From a bacterium (GTDB lineage: Bacteria; Zhuqueibacterota; Zhuqueibacteria; Oleimicrobiales; Geothermoviventaceae), in the NCBI GenBank assembly GCA_028275345.1, contig JAPWUV010000002.1, forward strand, positions 248,001 to 312,000: 64,000 nucleotides of DNA. The letters run 5' to 3'. Both the position numbers and the translations under genes were made by a program. This document shows positions 43,501 to 51,271 of the stretch, piece after piece. Numbering within the stretch: position 1 is the stretch's first letter; each line of letters begins with the position of its first letter. The notes beneath the pieces were generated by a model. It worked only from the letters and a program-made list of their open reading frames with translations. It was not told where the DNA came from and ran no database searches.

Positions 43501-44289
43501 ATGGGATCGCAAGTCGGAAAAGAGGTGAGGCAAAGCTATTTCCTGCCGGCTGATCAACCGCTAATTCGCCTTTTGGACCTTTCCCGGACCGCCGCTGGGG
43601 GGGCCCTGCCCGGCACAGAGAACATTCGGGAGCTGCTGGAGCAGTGTACTCAGGTTTTTCACGGCATCATTTTGAACCCGGGGAACCTCGAAAAGAACGC
43701 GGATCTTCTGGGCGGGAAGATCTTTGCCGCGGGATTGGTGAGGGCCGATTGGACCAACGCGCTGCGGCCCTCGGACTTCGCGCTGCATGTTCAGAAGATC
43801 CAACGGGTCATGATCTCCGACGCGGACGACGCCGTCGCACTCGGCGCAGTGGGAATGGTGACCACGTTGCTGATGGGTTACGACGACGAGTTCGAAGCGG
43901 ACAACATCGAGGCTGTCTCCCACCTGGCGCGCGCTTGTTACCAGCGTGCCATGCCGCTTCTGATGGAAATCCTGCCTACGGGTCCCAACGTGACACCGGT
44001 GAACCACGACGGAGTGGTCAGGTTGGGCGTTTCCTTCGCGATGGAAGCCGGAGCCGATGCCCTCATTGTCCCGCCCGTGTCCGAGGTGGATCGGCAACTG
44101 CTTGCATCTTGGGTGACGGTCCCGCTCCTTGAGCGCAGGAGGGAGATCCCCGAGGCCGACGACGCGCTCCACCTTGTCCGCCTGGGTTACCGTGGCTTGG
44201 TTTTCGGGGAGGAGGTTGTCGCCGAAAGAGGGTGGGTGGAGAAGATCGAGAGGCTGGCGGAGGCGAGCAAGGAGGCGAAGGTCGAATGA
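43501..44289 (+). CDS. DhnA/FbaB-type aldolase paralogue lacking the Schiff-base lysine
   Basis: A 262-residue TIM-barrel protein that aligns with the aldolase half of the next gene: GYDDEFEADNIE with GYSDEFEALNIE, and MEAGADALIVPPVSEV with YEIGADALKVPYTGDV. Where the neighbour has the probable Schiff-base Lys194, this protein has Ile189. It also lacks the DHG active-site motif near the start (LLDLSRTAAGG instead of AADHGWM) and the GGAK segment. I infer a catalytically dead subunit that may pair with the fused aldolase, or a barrel with a new activity. GGAGG precedes ATG 43501. Its end overlaps the next start by four bases (ATGA), which suggests coupled expression. Confidence 0.75.
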   Translation: MGSQVGKEVRQSYFLPADQPLIRLLDLSRTAAGGALPGTENIRELLEQCTQVFHGIILNPGNLEKNADLLGGKIFAAGLVRADWTNALRPSDFALHVQKIQRVMISDADDAVALGAVGMVTTLLMGYDDEFEADNIEAVSHLARACYQRAMPLLMEILPTGPNVTPVNHDGVVRLGVSFAMEAGADALIVPPVSEVDRQLLASWVTVPLLERRREIPEADDALHLVRLGYRGLVFGEEVVAERGWVEKIERLAEASKEAKVE

Positions 44290-45572
44290 TTCTATCGCCA
44301 GGGAAACGCCAGCGTCTGAACCGCTTGTTCGATCCGCGCGACGGGCGGGCAGTCTGCGTGGCGGCAGATCACGGCTGGATGTCGGATCCCACGGAAAACG
44401 TCATCCGACTGAAGCCAATCCTGGAGCAGGTGATCGAGGGCGGGGCGGACGGTGTTCTGATGAGCTACGGTACAGCGCAGCGGCTTGGGCATCTGTTCCA
44501 CGGGCGTGAGAAACCGGCCATCCTCATCCGCGCCGACTGGATGAACCTGCCCCGGCTTGGAGCGAGCAATGTCAGCAACATCCTGCCGGTGGTGAACTTC
44601 CGCAAGCGCGCCACGAGCTTCGCCAGCGATGCCCTGGCAATGGGTGCCTCGGCCATCACGATCTACTACTTCATCGGCTACAGCGACGAATTCGAGGCCC
44701 TGAACATCGAGCAAGCGGCCTGCTACGCCCGCGAATGCCGTCGCATTGGATTGCCCCTAATCATCGAGCCGATGGCCGTCGGGGGAATGGTGACCGGAGT
44801 GAACATCGCCGAAGTGTTGATCGCCTCTGCCCGCATCGCCTACGAGATCGGGGCGGACGCGCTCAAGGTCCCCTACACTGGCGACGTCAACACCTTCCGT
44901 GAGCTCTGCCGCGTGGCGCAGGTCCCAGTATTGGTCCTCGGAGGAGCCAAGTCGGACCATCCTCGCGATGCCCTCGAAGTGGTCGAGGAAGCCTTGCACG
45001 CTGGCGCCGCGGGTACGGTTTTTGGTCGGAACGTGACGAAGGCCAAGGACCCGAAGAAGATGGTCCAGGACATTGTGGCCCTTGTGCACGGTGGCAAGAC
45101 GGTGGACGAGATCACCAACCCGCTCCACGGCCAAAGGATCCGGCTGGGCACAGTGAGTTCCCGCTGCACGGGATGCCACATCTGCCTACTGGCGTGTACC
45201 GGCTCTCATAATGGGGGGTACGGGCACGCCGGTGCGCGACTCCGTGTGGAGCACCGGTCCTTCGTGGAGGGAGCGCCTTCTTTCCGCCCCGTCGTCTGCA
45301 CGCTGTGCGGACGCTGCGTGGAAGCGTGTCCCACCGGCGCTCTCCACTACGACGGCAGAGGAATCATCCGCCTCGACCGGGACTCATGCGATCGGTGCTT
45401 GGATTGTCAGAAGGCATGCCCATTTGGCGTGGTCTTCCAAGACCAGGATGGTTACCCTGTGATCTGCGACCTCTGCGGGGGCGATCCCCAGTGCGTGCGC
45501 TGGTGCAAGTACGACGCCATCATCGCGCTTCCGAAGAGAAGGACCACAAAGGAAGAAATCCATGTCGCTTGA
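44286..45572 (+). CDS. DhnA-type class I aldolase fused to a four-cluster [4Fe-4S] ferredoxin
   Basis: A 428-residue fusion. Residues 1-285 are a DhnA/FbaB-like class I aldolase: AADHGWMSDP, IRADWMNLPR, YFIGYSDEFEA, Lys194 in GADALKVPYTGD as Schiff-base candidate, and LGGAKSDHP. Relatives are archaeal-type fructose-bisphosphate aldolases and ADH synthases. Residues 290-412 are a HycB/DmsB-like polyferredoxin with 16 cysteines in four groups (294-304, 338-348, 368-378, 394-407). Such ferredoxins normally form a separate AOR electron-transfer subunit. The AOR gene overlaps this one by 11 bases. I infer that aldehyde made by the aldolase is oxidised by AOR 1 and electrons leave through the fused ferredoxin. 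The real substrate is unknown. Confidence 0.85.
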   Translation: MILSPGKRQRLNRLFDPRDGRAVCVAADHGWMSDPTENVIRLKPILEQVIEGGADGVLMSYGTAQRLGHLFHGREKPAILIRADWMNLPRLGASNVSNILPVVNFRKRATSFASDALAMGASAITIYYFIGYSDEFEALNIEQAACYARECRRIGLPLIIEPMAVGGMVTGVNIAEVLIASARIAYEIGADALKVPYTGDVNTFRELCRVAQVPVLVLGGAKSDHPRDALEVVEEALHAGAAGTVFGRNVTKAKDPKKMVQDIVALVHGGKTVDEITNPLHGQRIRLGTVSSRCTGCHICLLACTGSHNGGYGHAGARLRVEHRSFVEGAPSFRPVVCTLCGRCVEACPTGALHYDGRGIIRLDRDSCDRCLDCQKACPFGVVFQDQDGYPVICDLCGGDPQCVRWCKYDAIIALPKRRTTKEEIHVA

Positions 45573-47388
45573 AGGGAGGGCCTACAAGGACTGCATCTTG
45601 CGGGTGGACCTGGATACGGGACGGGTGGAGCGCGAGTCCATTCCGGAGGAAGTAGCGCGGCTCTTGCTAGGTGGGCGCGGGCTGGGCAGCTGGCTCCTCT
45701 ACCACGAGCTGGAACCGGGGTACGATCCGCTGGGGCCGCGAAACCTCCTGATCTTCGTCACGGGGCCACTGACGGGCACGATGGCTCCCACCGCGGGGCG
45801 CGTGGGGCTGGTGACCAAAAGCCCGGCGAATGGCGCCATCCTGGATTCCTACGCGGGCGGCTTCTTCGGCGAGACGCTCAAGTTCGCCGGGTACGATGCC
45901 GTAGCTATTCGGGGGGTCGCTCCGGAGCCGTCCGTGCTGGTGATTGAGGACGAGAAGGTGCGTCTGGAGCCTGCACGGGATCTCTGGGGATCGGACGTTT
46001 TCGACACGCGCCTGGCGCTCCAGAAGCGTTTCGGAGACAGCGCGCTGACCGCCGTGATCGGTCCGGCAGGAGAGAGGAGGTCCCCGATCGCCGGCATCTT
46101 CTGCGAGACGCGGAGCCTGGCACGAGGCGGCGGTGGAGCCGTGATGGGATCCAAAAACCTCAAGGCGGTCGTTGTGCGCGGCTCCGGCCGGGTGAGTGTT
46201 CATGACCCGCAGGAATTTGAGCAGGCGGTCTGGATCGCCAGCCGCATGTTGCGGATGAGCTCTCAGATCAAGCGGATGCAGACCGACGGCACAGTGAACA
46301 TCCTGGAGCTCATCAACGCCGCTGGTGGGCTTCCTACCCGCAATTTCCAGAGTGGCCAGTTCGAGGCCGTGGAGGAGATCCGCTGCGAGGCCTGGCATTC
46401 CCACTGGCGCCGGACGAGCGCCTGCCATGCTTGTCCGATCGGCTGCACGAAGATCGCGTACTCGGAGCGCTACGGCATCTGGATCGATGGTCCGGAGTAC
46501 GAAACCACATTTGCCCTGGGTTCCAATACGGGCGTCTCGGATCGCGACGCGATCCTCTACGCCAACTATCTCTGCGACAAGTACGGAGTCGACGCCATCA
46601 GCGTGGGTGGCATCGTCGCCTTTGCGATGGAACTGTACGAGCGGCGATTCGCCAGCAAGAGCGACCTCGACGGGGTCGAGGCCCGATTCGGGAATCCCGA
46701 AGCGCTCATCCAGCTCTGCGAGAAGATCGGGAAAGGCGAGGGGGTGGGTGCTTTTCTGGAAAAGGGAGTCCGGGCGGTGAGTCGGGCTTTTCCGGGCAGC
46801 GAGTCCTTCGCCATGCACGTGAAGGGGCTGGAACTACCTGGCTACCTGCCTCGGGCTGCAAAAGGCATTGCCTTGAGCTACGCCATCTCGGAGCGAGGTG
46901 CTTGCCACCTGCACGGGTCACCGATCATCGAGCTCCTCGGAGGAGCTGACCCCCTGACCACGGAAGGCAAGGCGCTTCTCTTCCGTACTAATCAACTCGA
47001 CACGGCTGTGATCGACGCGTGCATCCTCTGCTATTTCACGAAATTCGGGTTCACCCTCAAGGAAGTGCATCAGATGCTCAACGCCGCCACTGGATTTGGA
47101 TACCGAAACCCGAGGGAGGTGGAGCGCATCGGCGAGCGGATCACCAACCTGGCAAGGCTCTTCAACCTGCGGGAAGGGTTTTCGGAGCGGGATGATACCC
47201 TCCCCGGGAGATGCCTGCGGGAACCGCTCCCGAGCGGCCCGGCCAAGGGCCACGTGGTCGAGCTGGATCGGATGAAGGCCGAATATTACCAAGCGATGGG
47301 ATGGGACGAACACGGGATCCCAACGCTCCGCAAGTTGCAGGAACTGCAGCTGGATCAGCTGATCGAACTGAAGGACCTACCGCATTAG
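45562..47388 (+). CDS. Tungsten-type aldehyde:ferredoxin oxidoreductase (AOR 1)
   Basis: A 608-residue AOR-family enzyme, normal length. Domain 1 binds bis-pterin tungsten (ARLLLGGRGLGSWLLYHEL, GPLTGTMAPTAGRVGLVTKSP). The single [4Fe-4S] cluster is held by Cys288, Cys291 and Cys295 (CHACPIGC) and Cys490 (DACILC). The active-site Glu in GPEYETTFALG and His449 in ACHLHG are kept. AORs oxidise aldehydes to acids with ferredoxin, or the reverse. The gene overlaps the aldolase-ferredoxin fusion and is followed after 29 bases by a MoaD-like carrier needed for the pterin dithiolene. A paralogue is at 54508-56301. Confidence 0.92.
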   Translation: MSLEGRAYKDCILRVDLDTGRVERESIPEEVARLLLGGRGLGSWLLYHELEPGYDPLGPRNLLIFVTGPLTGTMAPTAGRVGLVTKSPANGAILDSYAGGFFGETLKFAGYDAVAIRGVAPEPSVLVIEDEKVRLEPARDLWGSDVFDTRLALQKRFGDSALTAVIGPAGERRSPIAGIFCETRSLARGGGGAVMGSKNLKAVVVRGSGRVSVHDPQEFEQAVWIASRMLRMSSQIKRMQTDGTVNILELINAAGGLPTRNFQSGQFEAVEEIRCEAWHSHWRRTSACHACPIGCTKIAYSERYGIWIDGPEYETTFALGSNTGVSDRDAILYANYLCDKYGVDAISVGGIVAFAMELYERRFASKSDLDGVEARFGNPEALIQLCEKIGKGEGVGAFLEKGVRAVSRAFPGSESFAMHVKGLELPGYLPRAAKGIALSYAISERGACHLHGSPIIELLGGADPLTTEGKALLFRTNQLDTAVIDACILCYFTKFGFTLKEVHQMLNAATGFGYRNPREVERIGERITNLARLFNLREGFSERDDTLPGRCLREPLPSGPAKGHVVELDRMKAEYYQAMGWDEHGIPTLRKLQELQLDQLIELKDLPH

Positions 47389-47417
47389 ACCTCTTGAACG
47401 TCGGTGGGCAGGACGCG

Positions 47418-47648
47418 ATGCGGGTGACGGTGAAATTCCACGGGGAACTTCGGAAATACAATGGCGGCAGGGAGACGAAGCAGCTTGAGTTGCCCGAGGG
47501 AGCCACGGTGTACGATGCGTTGCATCGCTCCGGGATTCCGCTGGATCAAATCGCTCTTGTGGCGCGTAACGGATCCCGGGTGAACTGGAACGAGCGGCTT
47601 CGCGATGGCGACGAGATCAAGGTTTTCCAGCTGGCTATTGGCGGGTAG
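47418..47648 (+). CDS. MoaD/ThiS-family sulfur carrier protein
   Basis: A 76-residue beta-grasp protein ending in Gly-Gly (QLAIGG), the tail that is adenylated and thiocarboxylated. ELPEGATVYDALHRSGIP and RLRDGDEIKVFQLAIGG match the MoaD/ThiS pattern. Directly behind an AOR gene it most likely supplies sulfur for molybdopterin of the tungsten cofactor. A second such gene precedes AOR 2. ATG 47418 gives the usual length; longer in-frame versions would overlap the AOR gene. Confidence 0.87.
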   Translation: MRVTVKFHGELRKYNGGRETKQLELPEGATVYDALHRSGIPLDQIALVARNGSRVNWNERLRDGDEIKVFQLAIGG

Positions 47649-47704
47649 ACTTGGAGCGCGAAGGTCCGTCCAGCGGAGAACGATGCGGACAGGCGAGAGC
47701 TGGG

Positions 47705-48658
47705 ATGAACGGTCTGGGGATTTCGACGGCGTGGCTCGCTACCCGAGTGGAAACAGGCGGAGAGCTGCTTCGGGCGGTGGAAGAACTTGGGCTTGACTGC
47801 CTCGAGGTCGATTACCGGGTGGGTTCGGAGGTCACCGAGACCATCCGGCAGGCGGTTAACCGGGGAACCCTGCGGGTGATCAGTGTGCACAACCCGGCTC
47901 CGCTCCCACCATGGCTGAGCCCAAAAGAGGCTTCTGGGGATGCGCTGCGGCTTTCGTCGCTGGATGAGGCTGAGAGACGAAGGGCCGTGGAGTTGGCGCT
48001 GAGAAGCCTTCGGCTCGCCTCGGAGCTGGGCGCGGAGGTGGTGGTATTTCACCTCGGGGAGGTCGAGTTTGATCACCAATCGCAGCGCCTCTTCAGCTTT
48101 TACCGCGAAAACAAGATCGGCTCGGCCGAATACGAGCTCTTCCTGGAAGCCAAGCTGCGAGAGCGCGCGGAACGGCGTGGCCCCCACCTGGAAGCCGTGA
48201 TGCGGAGCTTGGAAGAGATCCACGAGGAGGCAGCGGAGCTGGGGATTTGGCTCGGCATCGAAAACCGATTCTACTACCACCAGATCCCCGACCTGGAGGA
48301 GTTTGATCTTCTCTTTCGCCGCCTCGACGGCGGCCGGCTTCGCTACTGGCACGACACGGGTCACGCTCAGGTTTTCGAAGCGCTGGGATTCTGGAGGCAG
48401 ATCGAGCCCCTCCAGCGCTACGGGGACCGGGTGGTGGGCTTTCATCTCCACGACTGCCGTGGGATCGACGATCACCGAGCCCCTGGCGACGGAGATATCC
48501 GCTGGCGCGAGCTTCTTCCGTATCTCGAGGGCGAGGACGTGCGCCGGGTCCTCGAGATTCATCCAAAGGTTTCCCCGGAGCAGGCGAGGAGAGGGATCGA
48601 CTTCCTGACGGACCTGGGTGTTGGTGTTGCCTGCGCCGAGGCCAGAAGACGGGCCTGA
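47705..48658 (+). CDS. Xylose-isomerase-like TIM-barrel sugar (phosphate) isomerase/epimerase
   Basis: A 317-residue protein of the AP-endonuclease-2/xylose isomerase-like superfamily. Typical strand ends carry metal-binding candidates: CLEVDYRV, VVVFHLGEVEF, LGIENRFYYHQIP (Glu), YWHDTGHAQVF (Asp and His), VVGFHLHDCRGIDDH (His and Asp) and RVLEIHPKV (Glu). The metal site seems intact. The superfamily includes sugar epimerases, dehydratases and endonuclease IV. In this array a sugar isomerase or epimerase role fits best. ATG 47705 was chosen; an in-frame start at 47651 directly after moaD is possible. Confidence 0.78.
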   Translation: MNGLGISTAWLATRVETGGELLRAVEELGLDCLEVDYRVGSEVTETIRQAVNRGTLRVISVHNPAPLPPWLSPKEASGDALRLSSLDEAERRRAVELALRSLRLASELGAEVVVFHLGEVEFDHQSQRLFSFYRENKIGSAEYELFLEAKLRERAERRGPHLEAVMRSLEEIHEEAAELGIWLGIENRFYYHQIPDLEEFDLLFRRLDGGRLRYWHDTGHAQVFEALGFWRQIEPLQRYGDRVVGFHLHDCRGIDDHRAPGDGDIRWRELLPYLEGEDVRRVLEIHPKVSPEQARRGIDFLTDLGVGVACAEARRRA

Positions 48659-48677
48659 AGACGCTAGCCGGCAAGGC

Positions 48678-49208
48678 GTGACGATCTATCTCTGTGCGCT
48701 GGGCTGCGACGCCAGTGCGGAAATGGGGCTCTTGACGCGGGAGCTCGCGCAGGTTTTCCCTGCGCGCGTGGAGGAGGCCAGACCGCGCAAGTTGCCGGTG
48801 CCCCCGGAGTCGTTCTCCAGGCGGCGTTCTCAGTACCACTCGACGGTGCTTTTGGCGTGGATGGCCGGAAAGATCCCTGCGAATCAGCGCCCGGTGCTTG
48901 GGGTGGTGCAGGTGGATCTGTTCGTGGAGGAGCTGAACTTCGTGTTCGGAGAGGCGGATCCTCTCCGGCGGGTAGCGGTGATCTCCACGTACCGATTGCA
49001 CTCCGATTACTCGGGCGGAGAGGTTCGCCCGGACGTGTACCAAGCGAGAGTCGTCAAGGAAGCGGTACACGAGCTCGGCCACGTGTTCGGCCTTGGGCAC
49101 TGCCCCGATCCGCGCTGCGTGATGCATTTCAGCAATTCGATCTTGGACACCGACCGGAAAAGCAAAGAATTCTGCCGGCGTTGCCGGATGGCATTCCGCA
49201 TAAGGTGA
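48678..49208 (+). CDS. Archaemetzincin family zinc metalloprotease
   Basis: A 176-residue protein with the complete archaemetzincin signature: HELGHVFGLGHC starting at about His131, then a Cys five residues on and a Met (RCVMHF) and a CRRC pair 20 residues later, i.e. HExxHxxGxxHCx4CxM plus CxxC, binding one catalytic and one structural zinc. The N-terminal half (VTIYLCALGC) is family-like. These are predicted aminopeptidases of unknown role, common in archaea and rarer in bacteria. I prefer the GTG at 48678; a GTG at 48618 lies inside the previous gene. No link to sugar metabolism is evident. Confidence 0.88.
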   Translation: MTIYLCALGCDASAEMGLLTRELAQVFPARVEEARPRKLPVPPESFSRRRSQYHSTVLLAWMAGKIPANQRPVLGVVQVDLFVEELNFVFGEADPLRRVAVISTYRLHSDYSGGEVRPDVYQARVVKEAVHELGHVFGLGHCPDPRCVMHFSNSILDTDRKSKEFCRRCRMAFRIR

Positions 49209-49212
49209 CGGG

Positions 49213-49974
49213 ATGAGCCAGACCGCGGGAATTCGGGTTGGGTGTTGCGGATACACCGTCTCGCGCGACGCCTACTACCGGACCTTCCGCGTCGTGGAAA
49301 TCCAGCAGACGTTCTACCAGCTGCCGCAGTTGAAAACGGCCGAGAAGTGGCGCGCCGAGGCCCCACCCGGGTTCGAATTCACCATGAAGGCATGGCAGCT
49401 CATCACGCACGAGCCCTCCAGCCCGACCTACCGCCGCTTGCAGGAGGCCATTCCGGAAGGCGCGAAGGAGAGATTGGGGAGTTTCCGACCGACGCCGGAA
49501 GTGCACGAGGCATGGAAACGCACAGCGGAATTCGCGTCGGCGCTGGGAGCGACGGTGATCGTATTCCAGTGCCCGGCCGGCTTCCAACCCACTCCGGAGC
49601 ACGTGACCAACCTGCGAACCTTCTTCAGCCAGGTGGATCGGGGCAACTTCCGATTCGCGTGGGAACCGAGAGGCCGTTGGCCCGAGGAATTGGTAGCTGA
49701 ACTCTGCAAGGAGCTCGACCTCATCCATTGCGTCGACCCGTTGAAGGAGGATTGTCGGACGGAGGGGACCGTGTACTACCGTCTCCACGGCCGGACGGGA
49801 TATGGCTACGTCTACACGGATGAGGATTTCCGCGAGCTTTGTGACAAGCTCCGCCCGGGGAGGGTCAACTACGTGATGTTCAACAACGTCGAGATGTTCA
49901 AGGACGCACAGCGTTTTCTGGCGTACCTCCGGGCGCACGAGCTTAGCGATCGGGAGTCGAGTACCTTGCTCTGA
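49213..49974 (+). CDS. DUF72 (YecE-like) protein 2
   Basis: A 253-residue DUF72 protein, shorter than the copy at 18423-19358. Family features are IRVGCCGYTVSRDAYY, FRVVEIQQTFYQLP, FEFTMKAWQLITH, FAWEPRGRWP, and YYRLHGRTGYGYVYT at the C-terminus. The usual GWSY is replaced by GCCGY. It begins four bases after the archaemetzincin stop. The barrel is of unknown activity; in this array a role on a sugar compound is possible. Confidence 0.85.
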   Translation: MSQTAGIRVGCCGYTVSRDAYYRTFRVVEIQQTFYQLPQLKTAEKWRAEAPPGFEFTMKAWQLITHEPSSPTYRRLQEAIPEGAKERLGSFRPTPEVHEAWKRTAEFASALGATVIVFQCPAGFQPTPEHVTNLRTFFSQVDRGNFRFAWEPRGRWPEELVAELCKELDLIHCVDPLKEDCRTEGTVYYRLHGRTGYGYVYTDEDFRELCDKLRPGRVNYVMFNNVEMFKDAQRFLAYLRAHELSDRESSTLL

Positions 49975-50026
49975 CGGCACGTGGGGGCTTCGGAATCAAA
50001 GCGAACTCGACGAATCAGGAGGCAGG

Positions 50027-51247
50027 ATGGACGAGTGGCGCGAAGCGTACGGTCTGGTGAGAAAGGAGCTGGAGCGTCGCGGTATCGACGTGGACTGGGT
50101 GGAAAGGAAGGCGATGTCGCTCGCCGTGGAGACCCCGTCTTGGGGCTACGGCGACAGCGGCACGCGCTTCGCTGTTTTCCACCAGCCTGGCGTGCCACGC
50201 AATGTGTTCGAGAAATTCGAGGACGCAGCTCAGGTGCACCGACTCACTGGCATCGCTCCCTCCGTGGCGATCCACATCCCCTGGGACAAGGTTGACGACT
50301 TCCGGGAGCTCAGACGGCACGCCGAATCGCTCGGACTTAGGGTCGGAGCGGTCAATCCCAATCTTTTTCAGGATCCCGACTACAAGTACGGGAGCATCAC
50401 CCACAGCGACCCTCGGGTGCGACGCAAGGCGATCGACCATTTGCTGGAATGCATAGACATCGGCAAACAGGTGGGTTCAAAACTCTTCACCCCGTGGTTT
50501 GCGGACGGCACCGATTACCCCGGGCAGGGCAATTTCCGCTGGCGTCTCCGGTGGATCGAGGAGACCCTCACGGAGGTGTACCGAGCCCTGCCGGACGACA
50601 TGACCATGGCCATCGAGTATAAGTTTTTTGAGCCGGCTTTTTATCATACCGATATTCCCGACTGGGGTACCTCGTATCTGCTTTGCAGCAAGCTGGGTCC
50701 CCGGGCGAAGGTTCTGGTCGATCTCGGACATCATCCGCCGGGGACGAACGTCCCGTACATCGTGGCTCTGCTGCTTTGGGAGAAGCGGCTGGGCGGGTTC
50801 CACTTCAACAGTCGGAAATACGCGGACGACGACCTCACGGTCGGCTCGATCGATCCTTATGAGCTGTTCCTCATCTTCCACGAGCTGGTGGAAGCCGAGT
50901 TGGAGTCGCCCTCCGACTTTCAGGTAGCCTACATGCTCGACCAGAGTCACATCACCAAGCCCAAGATCGAGGCGATGATTCAATCCGTGGTCACGGTTCA
51001 GGAGATGTACGTCCGTGCCCTCGTGGTCGAGAGAGAAGCCTTGCGCGCGGCGCAACGGGAAAACCGGGTCGTGGATGCCGAGGAAACCCTCCGCCGCGCC
51101 TTCTGGACGGACGTGAAGCCAATCCTGGCGAAGGCTCGAACCGACAGGGGATTGCCCGCGGATCCCCTCTTGGCCTACCGCGAGAGCGACTACCAGGCGA
51201 AGATCGAGCGGGAACGACGGGGCGGCAAGCCCGCAGGTTGGGCGTGA
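50027..51247 (+). CDS. L-rhamnose isomerase (Pseudomonas stutzeri RhaI type)
   Basis: A 406-residue TIM barrel like the broad-specificity L-rhamnose isomerases. WGYGDSGTRFAVF and EKFEDAAQVHRLTG mark this subfamily. Metal ligands line up: Glu197 in AIEYKFFEP, Asp232 in LVDLGHH, His259 in GGFHFNSRKYADDD and the following aspartates; their spacing matches the published enzyme (Glu219, Asp254, His281). It converts L-rhamnose to L-rhamnulose, and relatives also use allose and other aldoses. A racemase, an AOR and a class II aldolase downstream suggest deoxyhexose breakdown; a rhamnulose kinase is not in the window. AGGAGG precedes the ATG. Confidence 0.85.
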   Translation: MDEWREAYGLVRKELERRGIDVDWVERKAMSLAVETPSWGYGDSGTRFAVFHQPGVPRNVFEKFEDAAQVHRLTGIAPSVAIHIPWDKVDDFRELRRHAESLGLRVGAVNPNLFQDPDYKYGSITHSDPRVRRKAIDHLLECIDIGKQVGSKLFTPWFADGTDYPGQGNFRWRLRWIEETLTEVYRALPDDMTMAIEYKFFEPAFYHTDIPDWGTSYLLCSKLGPRAKVLVDLGHHPPGTNVPYIVALLLWEKRLGGFHFNSRKYADDDLTVGSIDPYELFLIFHELVEAELESPSDFQVAYMLDQSHITKPKIEAMIQSVVTVQEMYVRALVVEREALRAAQRENRVVDAEETLRRAFWTDVKPILAKARTDRGLPADPLLAYRESDYQAKIERERRGGKPAGWA

Positions 51248-51271
51248 AGGCGTGACGGGGAGTGCAGCGCC

